DNA of 22,051 nucleotides, from the NCBI GenBank assembly GCA_012514255.1, contig JAAZAP010000089.1, positions 1-22,051 of the forward strand, written 5' to 3'. The position numbers were made by a program, and so were the translations under genes. The notes below the pieces were generated by a model, which did no database searches, was not told the origin of the DNA, and worked only from the letters and a program-made list of their open reading frames with translations. Positions 1 to 7,095 of the stretch are shown here, piece after piece; position 1 is the stretch's first letter; the number at the start of each line of letters is the position of its first letter. This stretch comes from Bacteroidales bacterium (GTDB taxonomy: Bacteria > Bacteroidota > Bacteroidia > Bacteroidales > VadinHA17).

Positions 1-510
1 AATACCGTCGGCATGACGGGGCGAAGCCACGAATTCTATCCCGTACCTGCCCATATCAAAGTTCACGTTCCCCGTAGCCCCGAGTTCCATCTCGCATGAG
101 TTATCACCTCCTGCCGACACCTGACGGAGCTTCAGAGACCGCCTGAACAACCTGCGGATCTCCTTCCTGACAGCAGTCTCATCTATCCTGAGCGAATCAG
201 CCTGGCCCGGCTTAATGACCAGGTCTTCCCTCCTGGTGGCTGCAATACGGTAGTCATTTGTAAACCTGTAGGCTTCAGACACTGCCAGGGCACACTCATT
301 GCAGAAGGTGCACCTGCCCAGGTCAATGGAACCGGAGTGACTATCTATGGCAGCCGTGGGGCACATAGCTGCAGCAGCCTCTATCTCCTCCGGTCTTATC
401 CCTGCTGAAATGACCGGTCTGCCCCTGAACCGTTCAGAAACAGGCTGGTTCCTCAGGTCGGTTATAAACTGTTTGCCATGATCGGTAAGTATCTGCAGTT
501 CCTTTCTCAT
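1..510 (-). CDS. Ehr/HyfI-like small subunit with N-terminal ferredoxin domain (partial, 3' end missing)
   Basis: The first 170 codons are present; the C-terminus runs off the left edge. By homology this is the electron-transfer small subunit of a complex I-like / group 4 hydrogenase-like complex, on the cytoplasmic face. Residues ~45-85 form a ferredoxin-like domain with Cys50-Pro (CPTAAI) and Cys67-x2-Cys70-x2-Cys73, enough for one [4Fe-4S] cluster; the usual following xxxCP is absent, so a second cluster is unlikely. From ~residue 123 it resembles NuoB/HyfI (RSLKLRQVSAGG, later FVASPRHAD). The proximal-cluster motif CNGCE reads D136-N-S-C139-E, so the first cysteine is Asp. The gene follows the large-subunit gene by 19 bp, as the last visible gene of the operon. 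The ferredoxin part normally sits in a separate HyfH-type protein, so this looks like an H-I fusion. Family is confident; the electron path cannot be settled without the C-terminus. Confidence 0.85.
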   Translation of the reverse strand, partial: MRKELQILTDHGKQFITDLRNQPVSERFRGRPVISAGIRPEEIEAAAAMCPTAAIDSHSGSIDLGRCTFCNECALAVSEAYRFTNDYRIAATRREDLVIKPGQADSLRIDETAVRKEIRRLFRRSLKLRQVSAGGDNSCEMELGATGNVNFDMGRYGIEFVASPRHADGI

Positions 511-529
511 GATTCAGTTTTGTTTTTGA

Positions 530-2050
530 TCACAGGTCATGGCCGCAATAAGAGAGATTGAAGCTCTTGTTACATACCGGGAAGTCAGATATCTCCTGAC
601 TTCTCACTGCCAGTGCCAACGCCATCCAGTTATGGATTGAAGGATCCTTTATCCTGTAGTGATCAATCCTGCCTCTACTGTCAGTCAACACCACATGGCA
701 AATCTCACCTCGCCAGCCTTCTGTTACCGAAATGGCCAGACTGCCCGGTTTGAAGCTGAAATCATACAACGGCTTCCCCGTTTCCTTCACACTTTTTTCC
801 CATTCATCAATGAGCCTGTGTATGATCTTTACCGACTCTTTTACCTCCAGGGCTCGCAGCATACCGCGTGCCAGGACATCTCCGCCCTCAAGGATAACGG
901 GAGTAACCATAATGTACCTGTAATACTGGAATGGATGAGTGACACGCGTATCACGGGGAATCCCACAGGCACGGGCTGCCATGCCTACAGTTCCGATGGC
1001 GGATGCCTGCCGGCGGGTTACGGTACCTATATCTTCAAAGCGTCCCAGTACGCTTGGCAGGGTATAGACACAATCTGTTACATTGCTGTATCTCCTTTCA
1101 ACCTCATCAATTACCTTCAGAATCTCTAGGGTGACATCATCATTAAGGGGGTAGTTTGACCCTCCGGGGCGAATAAGACCTTTCCCGAAGCGGTTGCCGC
1201 ACCAGAGCTGTGTTGTATTGATCACCATTGTCCTCAGCGCCTCACAGGCTACCTGGCCGAGCTGGTAAGCCACATCGCCGCAGAGGGCCGCGGTATCTCC
1301 TATATGCACCGCTATGCGCTCCAGCTCCAGAGCTATGCATCGCTCAGCCTGAAGAGAGGCAGGAGGCACAAATCCTGCCAGTGACTCAATAACCTGGGCA
1401 TGAGCAAGTCCGTGACCCACTGCCGTGTCACCCGCTATGTTCTCCGCCAGGATAGAACGGCGCAGTCCGTCACTCATTTCCGTAAAGAGTCTTTCCACAC
1501 CCCTGTGCTGGTACCCAAGTTGCATCTCCAGATGAAGCACCCTCTCCCCGTTACAGATGAAACGAAAGTGTCCGGGCTCTATCACACCTGCATGGATGGG
1601 CCCCACGCCCACTTCGTGAAGCTCCTCTCCTTCCATCTCAAAAAAGGGATAATTGTCTATTGCACTGAGCCTGTCTGTCCGATCATGAGGATACCTCACC
1701 GGCTTGAGCCAGGGATGATCTTCAAAGGTTACACCCTGGCTTTCGTGAATCGCACGCTCAAAAATATGCATCGCATAGTACTGCCCTGTTATAGATCGCA
1801 ACGGAATGCCATCATCTCTCTTTACATGGCTCAGCAGCCTCACCTTCCCCGACTCGTCATCCGCCATGAAACATATAAATTTCAGTCCTGCCTCTGTTCT
1901 GTAACAGAAATAGTTAAGGCAATGATAACGTTCATCGGAAAGCATTGCCGTCACTTCGTCATAAAAGTGATCATAATCCAGTACCGGTATCCCTGAAAAA
2001 TCAACCGGCGCCGATCCGTTCAATACCTCTGTATAACTGTTGCTGGTCAT
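530..2050 (-). CDS. Ehr large subunit (HyfG/NuoCD-like) lacking [NiFe] ligands
   Basis: 506 aa. Residues ~25-125 are a NuoC/HyfG N-terminal domain (ending VTFEDHPWLKPVRYPHD). Residues ~145-506 are a NuoD/[NiFe] large-subunit domain with the group 4 signature GPIHAGVIEPGHFRF (150-164) and LGYQHRGVE (178-186). In hydrogenases the N-terminal ligand motif is CGIC; here residues 206-209 are A-G-D-T, followed by the retained His213. The C-terminal DPCxxC motif is replaced by N498-L-S-Y-C-G503, with Ser500 and Gly503 at the ligand positions and one Cys502 out of register. All four Ni/Fe-binding cysteines are therefore missing. The protein ends at Leu506 just after this motif, with no extension for a maturation peptidase to remove. 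It starts 5 bp after the HyfF-like gene. It fits Ehr (energy-converting hydrogenase-related) large subunits rather than a true hydrogenase; its substrate is unknown. Confidence 0.9.
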   Translation of the reverse strand: MTSNSYTEVLNGSAPVDFSGIPVLDYDHFYDEVTAMLSDERYHCLNYFCYRTEAGLKFICFMADDESGKVRLLSHVKRDDGIPLRSITGQYYAMHIFERAIHESQGVTFEDHPWLKPVRYPHDRTDRLSAIDNYPFFEMEGEELHEVGVGPIHAGVIEPGHFRFICNGERVLHLEMQLGYQHRGVERLFTEMSDGLRRSILAENIAGDTAVGHGLAHAQVIESLAGFVPPASLQAERCIALELERIAVHIGDTAALCGDVAYQLGQVACEALRTMVINTTQLWCGNRFGKGLIRPGGSNYPLNDDVTLEILKVIDEVERRYSNVTDCVYTLPSVLGRFEDIGTVTRRQASAIGTVGMAARACGIPRDTRVTHPFQYYRYIMVTPVILEGGDVLARGMLRALEVKESVKIIHRLIDEWEKSVKETGKPLYDFSFKPGSLAISVTEGWRGEICHVVLTDSRGRIDHYRIKDPSIHNWMALALAVRSQEISDFPVCNKSFNLSYCGHDL

Positions 2051-2055
2051 CTTTT

Positions 2056-3483
2056 CTATCTTGGAAGTAAAGCTGTTCCCTGGCTGATCAGGTCAACAAG
2101 GAAAGGCGGTTGGTAAAAGCAGATCAATATAACTATGGCCAGGAGAATAAACTGACTTACCGTCTCAACCGGATTCACACTTCCGGGCATCCTGACATCA
2201 CCCTCCTTCCTCGGGGAAGAGAAATTCACGTGCATTATCCTGGTGCTCATGGCGTAGATGATGAAGGACAGAAGGATTACCACAGCAACCAGTACAAACC
2301 ACTGTCCGTTCTGCACCAAAGCTCTGAAGATCATCAGCTCCGGGATGAACATCCCCGAAGGGGGGATGGCAAGTATGCATACCATCCCTGTCATCAGGAC
2401 CATGGCTCCGGCAGGATAGAGTTTCATATACCTGCCGCTGTCATCAAGCCTGAATGTGTGCAGTATCCTTGAAAGCTGCCCCATCTGGTAGAAAAGACTC
2501 GACTTGGCAAGCGAGTGAAGGACAATCAGTAGCAATGCTGCATAATAGCCATAACCCCCTGCCCCTATAGCTATAGCTACCAGACCCATATTTTCCAGGC
2601 TCGAGTAAGCCAGCATGCGCTTCAGGTGCTTGGCCTTCAGCATGTACCCCGCGGCGATAAGTATCGAGAGCAGTCCGGCCAGCACCAGGACATGATTCAT
2701 GAAGGGAAGCACAGATGTAACAGAGAAGAGGCTGTAAACACGGTATATAGCAAGGAATCCGACATTCATCAGTGTGGTTGAGATGAGTGCGCTTACCGGT
2801 GGAGGCGCAACCGAATGGGCATCAATTGTAACCGTATGCATGGGAAAGAGACCCATTTTAGTACTGAATCCCACCAGCACGAATATGAAAGCTATCTTGA
2901 GGTAAAGCGGGTTGGCAGTACTGATTACCAATCCGAAGGAGGAAAATGAAAGGTTCGGCGCATCGCCTCGGCCATAGATGAAACCAAGAAAGAGGATGCC
3001 GAGGTACGCAAGCGCTATCCCCGTCGAGCAGATGAAAACATACTTCCATGTTGCCTCCAGCGCCATCTCCGTTCGGTCATGGTAGATCAGCACTGCTACC
3101 GCAAGGGTGGTGGCTTCGACAAAAATCCAGAGTACAGTCATGGTGTTTGCAAGGTATGCCCCTGCCATAAAAGTCATCAGGGCAATCAGCCCGGAGTGAT
3201 AGATATTGAATCGCTTTACCGTGTCTTCGCTGGTATAGATGAAACCATGATAAACAGTGGGAAGGGTCAGGATTGCAAGTACAGAGAGGAGCAGTACCGC
3301 ATTGCTGTCATAGGTGAAATAGACCAGTTCTGTACTCCCTCTGTTGATCCAGGCATGTACAGTGAGAGATATCAGCATGGCAGCATAAACGAGTGTAAGG
3401 GTCATGGTGATGGCCCTTTTGCGCGAGAGGAGGGTCACTCCGCTTAACAGTACTGAAAATATGAAGAAGAATAACAGTATCAT
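2056..3483 (-). CDS. HyfF-like proton-translocating antiporter subunit
   Basis: 475 aa, almost entirely hydrophobic, with about 14 predicted membrane helices. It belongs to the Mrp-antiporter/NuoL-M-N family that forms the pumping modules of complex I and group 4 hydrogenases. Visible family residues are Glu123 in a membrane helix (WIFVEATTLA), Lys209 in FSTKMGLFPMH followed by the DAHSVAPPPVSALIS loop (221-235), and HLKRMLAYSSLENMG with Lys288 (286-300). These correspond to the helix 5 Glu and the helix 7 and 8 basic residues of antiporter subunits. The usual second Lys after the PxHTWLPDAH-type loop is not obvious (STTLMNVGFLAIYRV). It sits 2 bp after the HyfE-like gene and 5 bp before the large subunit, matching hyfEFG order. 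No HyfD-like third antiporter gene lies between. Confidence 0.9.
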   Translation of the reverse strand: MILLFFFIFSVLLSGVTLLSRKRAITMTLTLVYAAMLISLTVHAWINRGSTELVYFTYDSNAVLLLSVLAILTLPTVYHGFIYTSEDTVKRFNIYHSGLIALMTFMAGAYLANTMTVLWIFVEATTLAVAVLIYHDRTEMALEATWKYVFICSTGIALAYLGILFLGFIYGRGDAPNLSFSSFGLVISTANPLYLKIAFIFVLVGFSTKMGLFPMHTVTIDAHSVAPPPVSALISTTLMNVGFLAIYRVYSLFSVTSVLPFMNHVLVLAGLLSILIAAGYMLKAKHLKRMLAYSSLENMGLVAIAIGAGGYGYYAALLLIVLHSLAKSSLFYQMGQLSRILHTFRLDDSGRYMKLYPAGAMVLMTGMVCILAIPPSGMFIPELMIFRALVQNGQWFVLVAVVILLSFIIYAMSTRIMHVNFSSPRKEGDVRMPGSVNPVETVSQFILLAIVILICFYQPPFLVDLISQGTALLPR

Positions 3484-3485
3484 CC

Positions 3486-4100
3486 TTAGTCTTTTAACAT
3501 TGTAAGCTCATTGGTGTGCGGTTTTAGCCGCAGACCGAAGAAGCCCAGTATGAGTACACCCACAAAGAGGTCGAGAAGTATCCCTATGTTGATGAGCATC
3601 GGCATCTCGTTCCCCACTGCCAGTGAGAAGAGAAAGACTGCATTCTCAACCACCAGAAACCCTATAAGGTGTGAAATGATCAGCTTGTGCGTCACTATCA
3701 GCAACAATCCGGTAAAAAGAGTGAAAAGTGCTATTCCCAGGTATATAGTATTTATGAAGGGATTGACAAGTATCATTGCCAGGATGACGCTTATGAACAG
3801 ACCTATGATGGAGAAGAGAATAAGATAAAAACCGGGCACTGCCTGATGGTGCACCCGGGTGACACCGGAACGCCGGATTATCCTGCCAAGGAGGTAAGGC
3901 AAAACAATGGTTTTGAACAGTAGTGTCTCAGCCACTATGAAGAGCAGGTTGCCAAGGTTAACCTCCTTCAGTTCAAATACCGCAATGCCACACAGCAGTA
4001 ATCCCTGAAGCGCCACCAGCCTGATATAGGTGCTGAGCCTCTCTGCCGAGGCAAAATAGATCAGGGTGATCGCAAATATTACTATCAGATAGTTTACCAT
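3486..4100 (-). CDS. HyfE-like membrane subunit (NuoK-like)
   Basis: 204 aa with about six or seven hydrophobic segments, close to the usual HyfE length. The C-terminal half carries the HyfE/NuoK-like stretch with HKLIISHLIGFLVVENAVF (138-156), including the membrane Glu152 that corresponds to the conserved proton-channel glutamate of NuoK. Further acidic residues follow at Glu165 and Asp177. It begins 5 bp after the HyfC-like gene and ends 2 bp before the HyfF-like gene, so it is cotranscribed and probably translationally coupled. In complex I terms it links the HyfC/NuoH-like subunit to the antiporter modules. Assignment rests on motif, size and gene order. Confidence 0.85.
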   Translation of the reverse strand: MVNYLIVIFAITLIYFASAERLSTYIRLVALQGLLLCGIAVFELKEVNLGNLLFIVAETLLFKTIVLPYLLGRIIRRSGVTRVHHQAVPGFYLILFSIIGLFISVILAMILVNPFINTIYLGIALFTLFTGLLLIVTHKLIISHLIGFLVVENAVFLFSLAVGNEMPMLINIGILLDLFVGVLILGFFGLRLKPHTNELTMLKD

Positions 4101-4105
4101 CTCTT

Positions 4106-5020
4106 TCAGGCAAGTTTTTCAGTCAGTATCAGGATTACCAGGAAAGCTATAAGTGAAATAGCGGACAGGGTAAGGATAAACTTGGGATTCTTGTTCATCT
4201 TGTTCCGTGCCCTGAATGATTCAGCAAAACCGATCACAACTGCAAAGAGAGCCTGAACTGCAAAGAAAAGCCCGGTCTGCAGGAAAACGTTCCATCCTGC
4301 CGGCACAATGAGGTTATAGATCAGGGACCCATACAGGGCAAACTTGAGATAGGTGCCAATATGGATCAGTGCCTTGTCAAAACCGCTGTGATCAAGTATC
4401 ATAACTTCATGTATCATAGTCAGTTCCAGGTGTGTTTTCGGGTCATCCACAGGAAGCCTGCTGTTCTCAATCATGGCGATCTGTACCAAAAGATACGCTC
4501 CTATAATACTGTATATCAATACATAATCATTGCCCGTAATATAGAAATGATTGAATATCACCGAGAATGAGGTATATCCGGTGAACATTGCAAAAGTTGC
4601 CATCAGAACAAAAAAAGCCGGTTCAACGAGCATTGAGAAGAGGGCTTCTCGACTGGCTCCCATACCCTCAAAGCTGCTTCCAGTATCGAGTGCTGCAATT
4701 ATTGTAAAGAACCTGCCAAGTGCCAGCAGGTATGCAAAGAGGATGAAATCGCCCTCAAATGAAAGCACAGCCTTCTGTTCAGCAAAAGGAAGCAACAACA
4801 TGGCACCTGCCACTGTGGCAAGGGTTACAGAAGGAGCAATGCGGAATATCAGTCCTGCGGTGTCACTGAATACACTTCCTTTCTTAAACAGCACCACAAT
4901 ATCCTTCCATGGCTGGAAAAGTCCAGGTCCCTTCCGCCCTGATGCAACGCTCTTTGTCCGGAGAATAAGACCCGGAAAGAAAAGAGCTGCAACCGCTATC
5001 AGTATGAATCCAGCCATCAT
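4106..5020 (-). CDS. HyfC-like membrane subunit (NuoH-like)
   Basis: 304 aa, with an N-terminal membrane helix and about eight helices in total. This is the membrane-anchor subunit, homologous to NuoH/EchB, that joins the redox module to the pumping arm. The diagnostic cytoplasmic loop ENSRLPVDDPKTHLELTMIH (185-204) is intact and very close to hydrogenase-4 HyfC. An earlier conserved loop FEGMGASREA (117-126) is also present. It overlaps the end of the HyfB-like gene by one base (TGATG), a sign of translational coupling. A second ATG directly follows the first (Met-Met). The loop is of hydrogenase type, indicating descent from group 4 hydrogenases even though the catalytic subunit has lost its metal site. 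Confidence 0.92.
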   Translation of the reverse strand: MMAGFILIAVAALFFPGLILRTKSVASGRKGPGLFQPWKDIVVLFKKGSVFSDTAGLIFRIAPSVTLATVAGAMLLLPFAEQKAVLSFEGDFILFAYLLALGRFFTIIAALDTGSSFEGMGASREALFSMLVEPAFFVLMATFAMFTGYTSFSVIFNHFYITGNDYVLIYSIIGAYLLVQIAMIENSRLPVDDPKTHLELTMIHEVMILDHSGFDKALIHIGTYLKFALYGSLIYNLIVPAGWNVFLQTGLFFAVQALFAVVIGFAESFRARNKMNKNPKFILTLSAISLIAFLVILILTEKLA

Positions 5021-7014
5021 CAGATAATATTAAGTATCGCAAGTAGCAATACCAGCAACATGAAGACAAATGCATAGAGTATGTAGTGCCTTATCTGTCC
5101 CGTCTGCATCACGGCTATCTTCTTCAACCATCCTGAGACCAGGTCCACGGGTTTGTCTATCAGGTTCTTCTTGAATAAATCATGGCTATGAGAAACGAAC
5201 CGTCCCTTCACCGGGAAAATATTCTCCTCCCCGGGTTCTTCTATCTCCTTTCGGGTCTGGAGTAACGGTTTTGCAATATGGTTATAATTGTATGCAAAGG
5301 ATGTTGCGGTATACTGCTGCCGCGAGGTAACGGCCGTGTAGCCGCAGCCCCATGTTGGTCCGGTCTCAACCACCCTGCGGCTGAGATGGTAACGGCGATA
5401 GAGGAGCAGTGCGGCCAGGGTAACGACGAAAATGCCGCCTGCCAGGCTTATCTGCCACAGGTTGGCAGTGAAGGCGCCGGAAACCATTGGCATGGCGCCA
5501 ATATCCCATGTACGAGACACAATGCCGAATATCGGTTTCACAACAAAAGGTGAACCAAGCCCGATAACCAGTATCAAAGCAACAGTAATGATCTGGGGCA
5601 TGAGCATCGAGCCGCTTACTTCTGATGCATTGCGCGCACTGTCAGACCTGGGTTCCCCGAGGAATACTATGCCAAACGCCTTGGTGAAACAAAAAACGGC
5701 CAGTCCTCCGATAAGCGAGAGAGCTGCTATCGATCCAACAATCAGTATTGAGTGATTGAGTGATGCTCCCTGGAGACTGTTGAACATCCCCATGTAGATT
5801 AGATACTCCGAGATGAAGCCGTTGAACGGAGGTAATCCGCATATGGCCAGCGATCCTGTAAGAAAAAACATTGCGGTCCATGGCATCCTCCTCATAAGTC
5901 CACCGGTCTGTTCCATGTTGCGTGTATGAGCAGAATGATAGACTGACCCGGCATTGACGAAGAGAAGAGATTTGAAAAGCGAATGGTTGAGCACATGTAA
6001 TAACCCTCCGGCAAATCCCAGCAAGGCAAGGGCCTGACTACCAACAGCCAGTCCTATGACGCCAAGACCGATACCTATACCGATGATGCCTATGTTTTCA
6101 ATGCTGTGGTATGCCAGCAGCCTCTTAAGGTCGTGCTGCACGATAGCCATCATCACCCCCATGACACCTGAAAGCAATGAGACCAGCAGGATGATGACCC
6201 CTGTGACCAACAGGTCAGACTGCATTGAGATCAGCACCCTGATTATGCCGTAAATGCCCATCTTGATCATCACTCCCGACATCACACCTGAGACGTGTGA
6301 AGGTGCAGCCGGGTGCGCCTCAGGCAGCCATGTATGAAGTGGTATGAACCCGGCCTTTATGGCAAATCCTGCAAAGAAGAGCAAAAAGAGGGGCAGGTTA
6401 GGGTATGATGAAAAATATTGATCCAGCGCATCGAAGCTCATCCGGCCGGTGGATCTCTGGACAAGAAGGAAGGCAACCAGGATAAAGAACATGCCAGCAT
6501 GCATCTGGATCAGGTAACTGATCCCGGTCTTCAGGATGCTCCGCTCCCCGGCATCAAAGATCACCAGGAAGAATGATGAGAGCGCCATGATCTCCCACAC
6601 AATAAGGAAAGCAAGTCCGTCACGGATCATCACAACCATCAGCATTGACAACCAGAGCCAGAGATATGAAAAATAGTGGATAGAAAACCGAAGGGTATCA
6701 ATCCTTCGCTTATAAGGAGCAAGATACCCGCGGGCATAAAGGAAGCCAGTCAGAACAGTGATATTGATAACGAGAATGAAAAAGGCAGAGAGGAAGTCAA
6801 TCACCAGCACCAATCCGGCACCTGCGGCAGGGGCAAAGAGCGTTATCTCCCGCATCTGTGCTTCTCCAGCAAGAACAACGGCACTCCAGGCTGTGGTAAG
6901 GGTAATCCCTGCGATTAAAAGGCCCAGGGTGAAGTTGTACTTCAGCGACTCAGGAACTGCAAATACCAGCAGTGACAGCAGCAAAATAACCAGAAAGCAT
7001 GTTGAGCTAAACAT
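5020..7014 (-). CDS. HyfB-like proton-translocating antiporter subunit
   Basis: 664 aa; first gene of the operon. It has about 14 core helices, then a C-terminal amphipathic region and a last membrane helix (~645-662). Family residues: Glu141 (VWEIMALSSFF, 139-149), Lys220 (FAIKAGFIPLHTWLPEAHPA, 217-236), Lys251 (IKMGIYG) and HDLKRLLAYHSIENIG with Lys297 (294-309). The HyfB-specific tail motif TWGCGY (554-559), followed by QQYTATSFA, is present and separates it from NuoL. It should drive ion translocation. An exact match to the -7 box TAnnTTTG lies 20 bp upstream of the ATG. The ion (H+ or Na+) cannot be read from the sequence. Confidence 0.92.
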   Translation of the reverse strand: MFSSTCFLVILLLSLLVFAVPESLKYNFTLGLLIAGITLTTAWSAVVLAGEAQMREITLFAPAAGAGLVLVIDFLSAFFILVINITVLTGFLYARGYLAPYKRRIDTLRFSIHYFSYLWLWLSMLMVVMIRDGLAFLIVWEIMALSSFFLVIFDAGERSILKTGISYLIQMHAGMFFILVAFLLVQRSTGRMSFDALDQYFSSYPNLPLFLLFFAGFAIKAGFIPLHTWLPEAHPAAPSHVSGVMSGVMIKMGIYGIIRVLISMQSDLLVTGVIILLVSLLSGVMGVMMAIVQHDLKRLLAYHSIENIGIIGIGIGLGVIGLAVGSQALALLGFAGGLLHVLNHSLFKSLLFVNAGSVYHSAHTRNMEQTGGLMRRMPWTAMFFLTGSLAICGLPPFNGFISEYLIYMGMFNSLQGASLNHSILIVGSIAALSLIGGLAVFCFTKAFGIVFLGEPRSDSARNASEVSGSMLMPQIITVALILVIGLGSPFVVKPIFGIVSRTWDIGAMPMVSGAFTANLWQISLAGGIFVVTLAALLLYRRYHLSRRVVETGPTWGCGYTAVTSRQQYTATSFAYNYNHIAKPLLQTRKEIEEPGEENIFPVKGRFVSHSHDLFKKNLIDKPVDLVSGWLKKIAVMQTGQIRHYILYAFVFMLLVLLLAILNII

Positions 7015-7024
7015 TAAACCGGAA

Positions 7025-7041
7025 ATTTGCCCGCAAATGTA
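7025..7041 (-). promoter_or_regulatory. Ehr operon promoter -7 box overlapping a dyad
   Basis: On the minus strand TACATTTG (7034-7041) matches the Bacteroidota sigma-factor -7 consensus TAnnTTTG exactly, leaving a short leader to the ATG at 7014. Overlapping it is a perfect dyad, ATTTGC-CC-GCAAAT (7025-7038), which could be an operator placed to block RNA polymerase. No good TTTG -33 element is seen at the usual spacing. The upstream DNA (7042-7095) is AT-rich and has three irregularly spaced copies of GATATA on the minus strand. Confidence 0.45.
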
Positions 7042-7095
7042 AAAAATATATCTCCTGATTATATCTTTTACAGAATATATATCGGCTGTCTGTAA

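Noticed and set aside
659..1996. Long plus-strand open frames (for example 659-1129 and 1400-1996) opposite the large-subunit gene
   Set aside because: They are antisense shadows of a well-supported conserved gene and show no recognisable domain.
1..7014. Reading the operon as a working formate hydrogenlyase or respiratory complex I
   Set aside because: All [NiFe] cysteines are missing. Also, the subunit set is hydrogenase-like (HyfB tail motif, HyfC loop, HyfE) with no NADH module or separate NuoA, J, K or M genes in the window.
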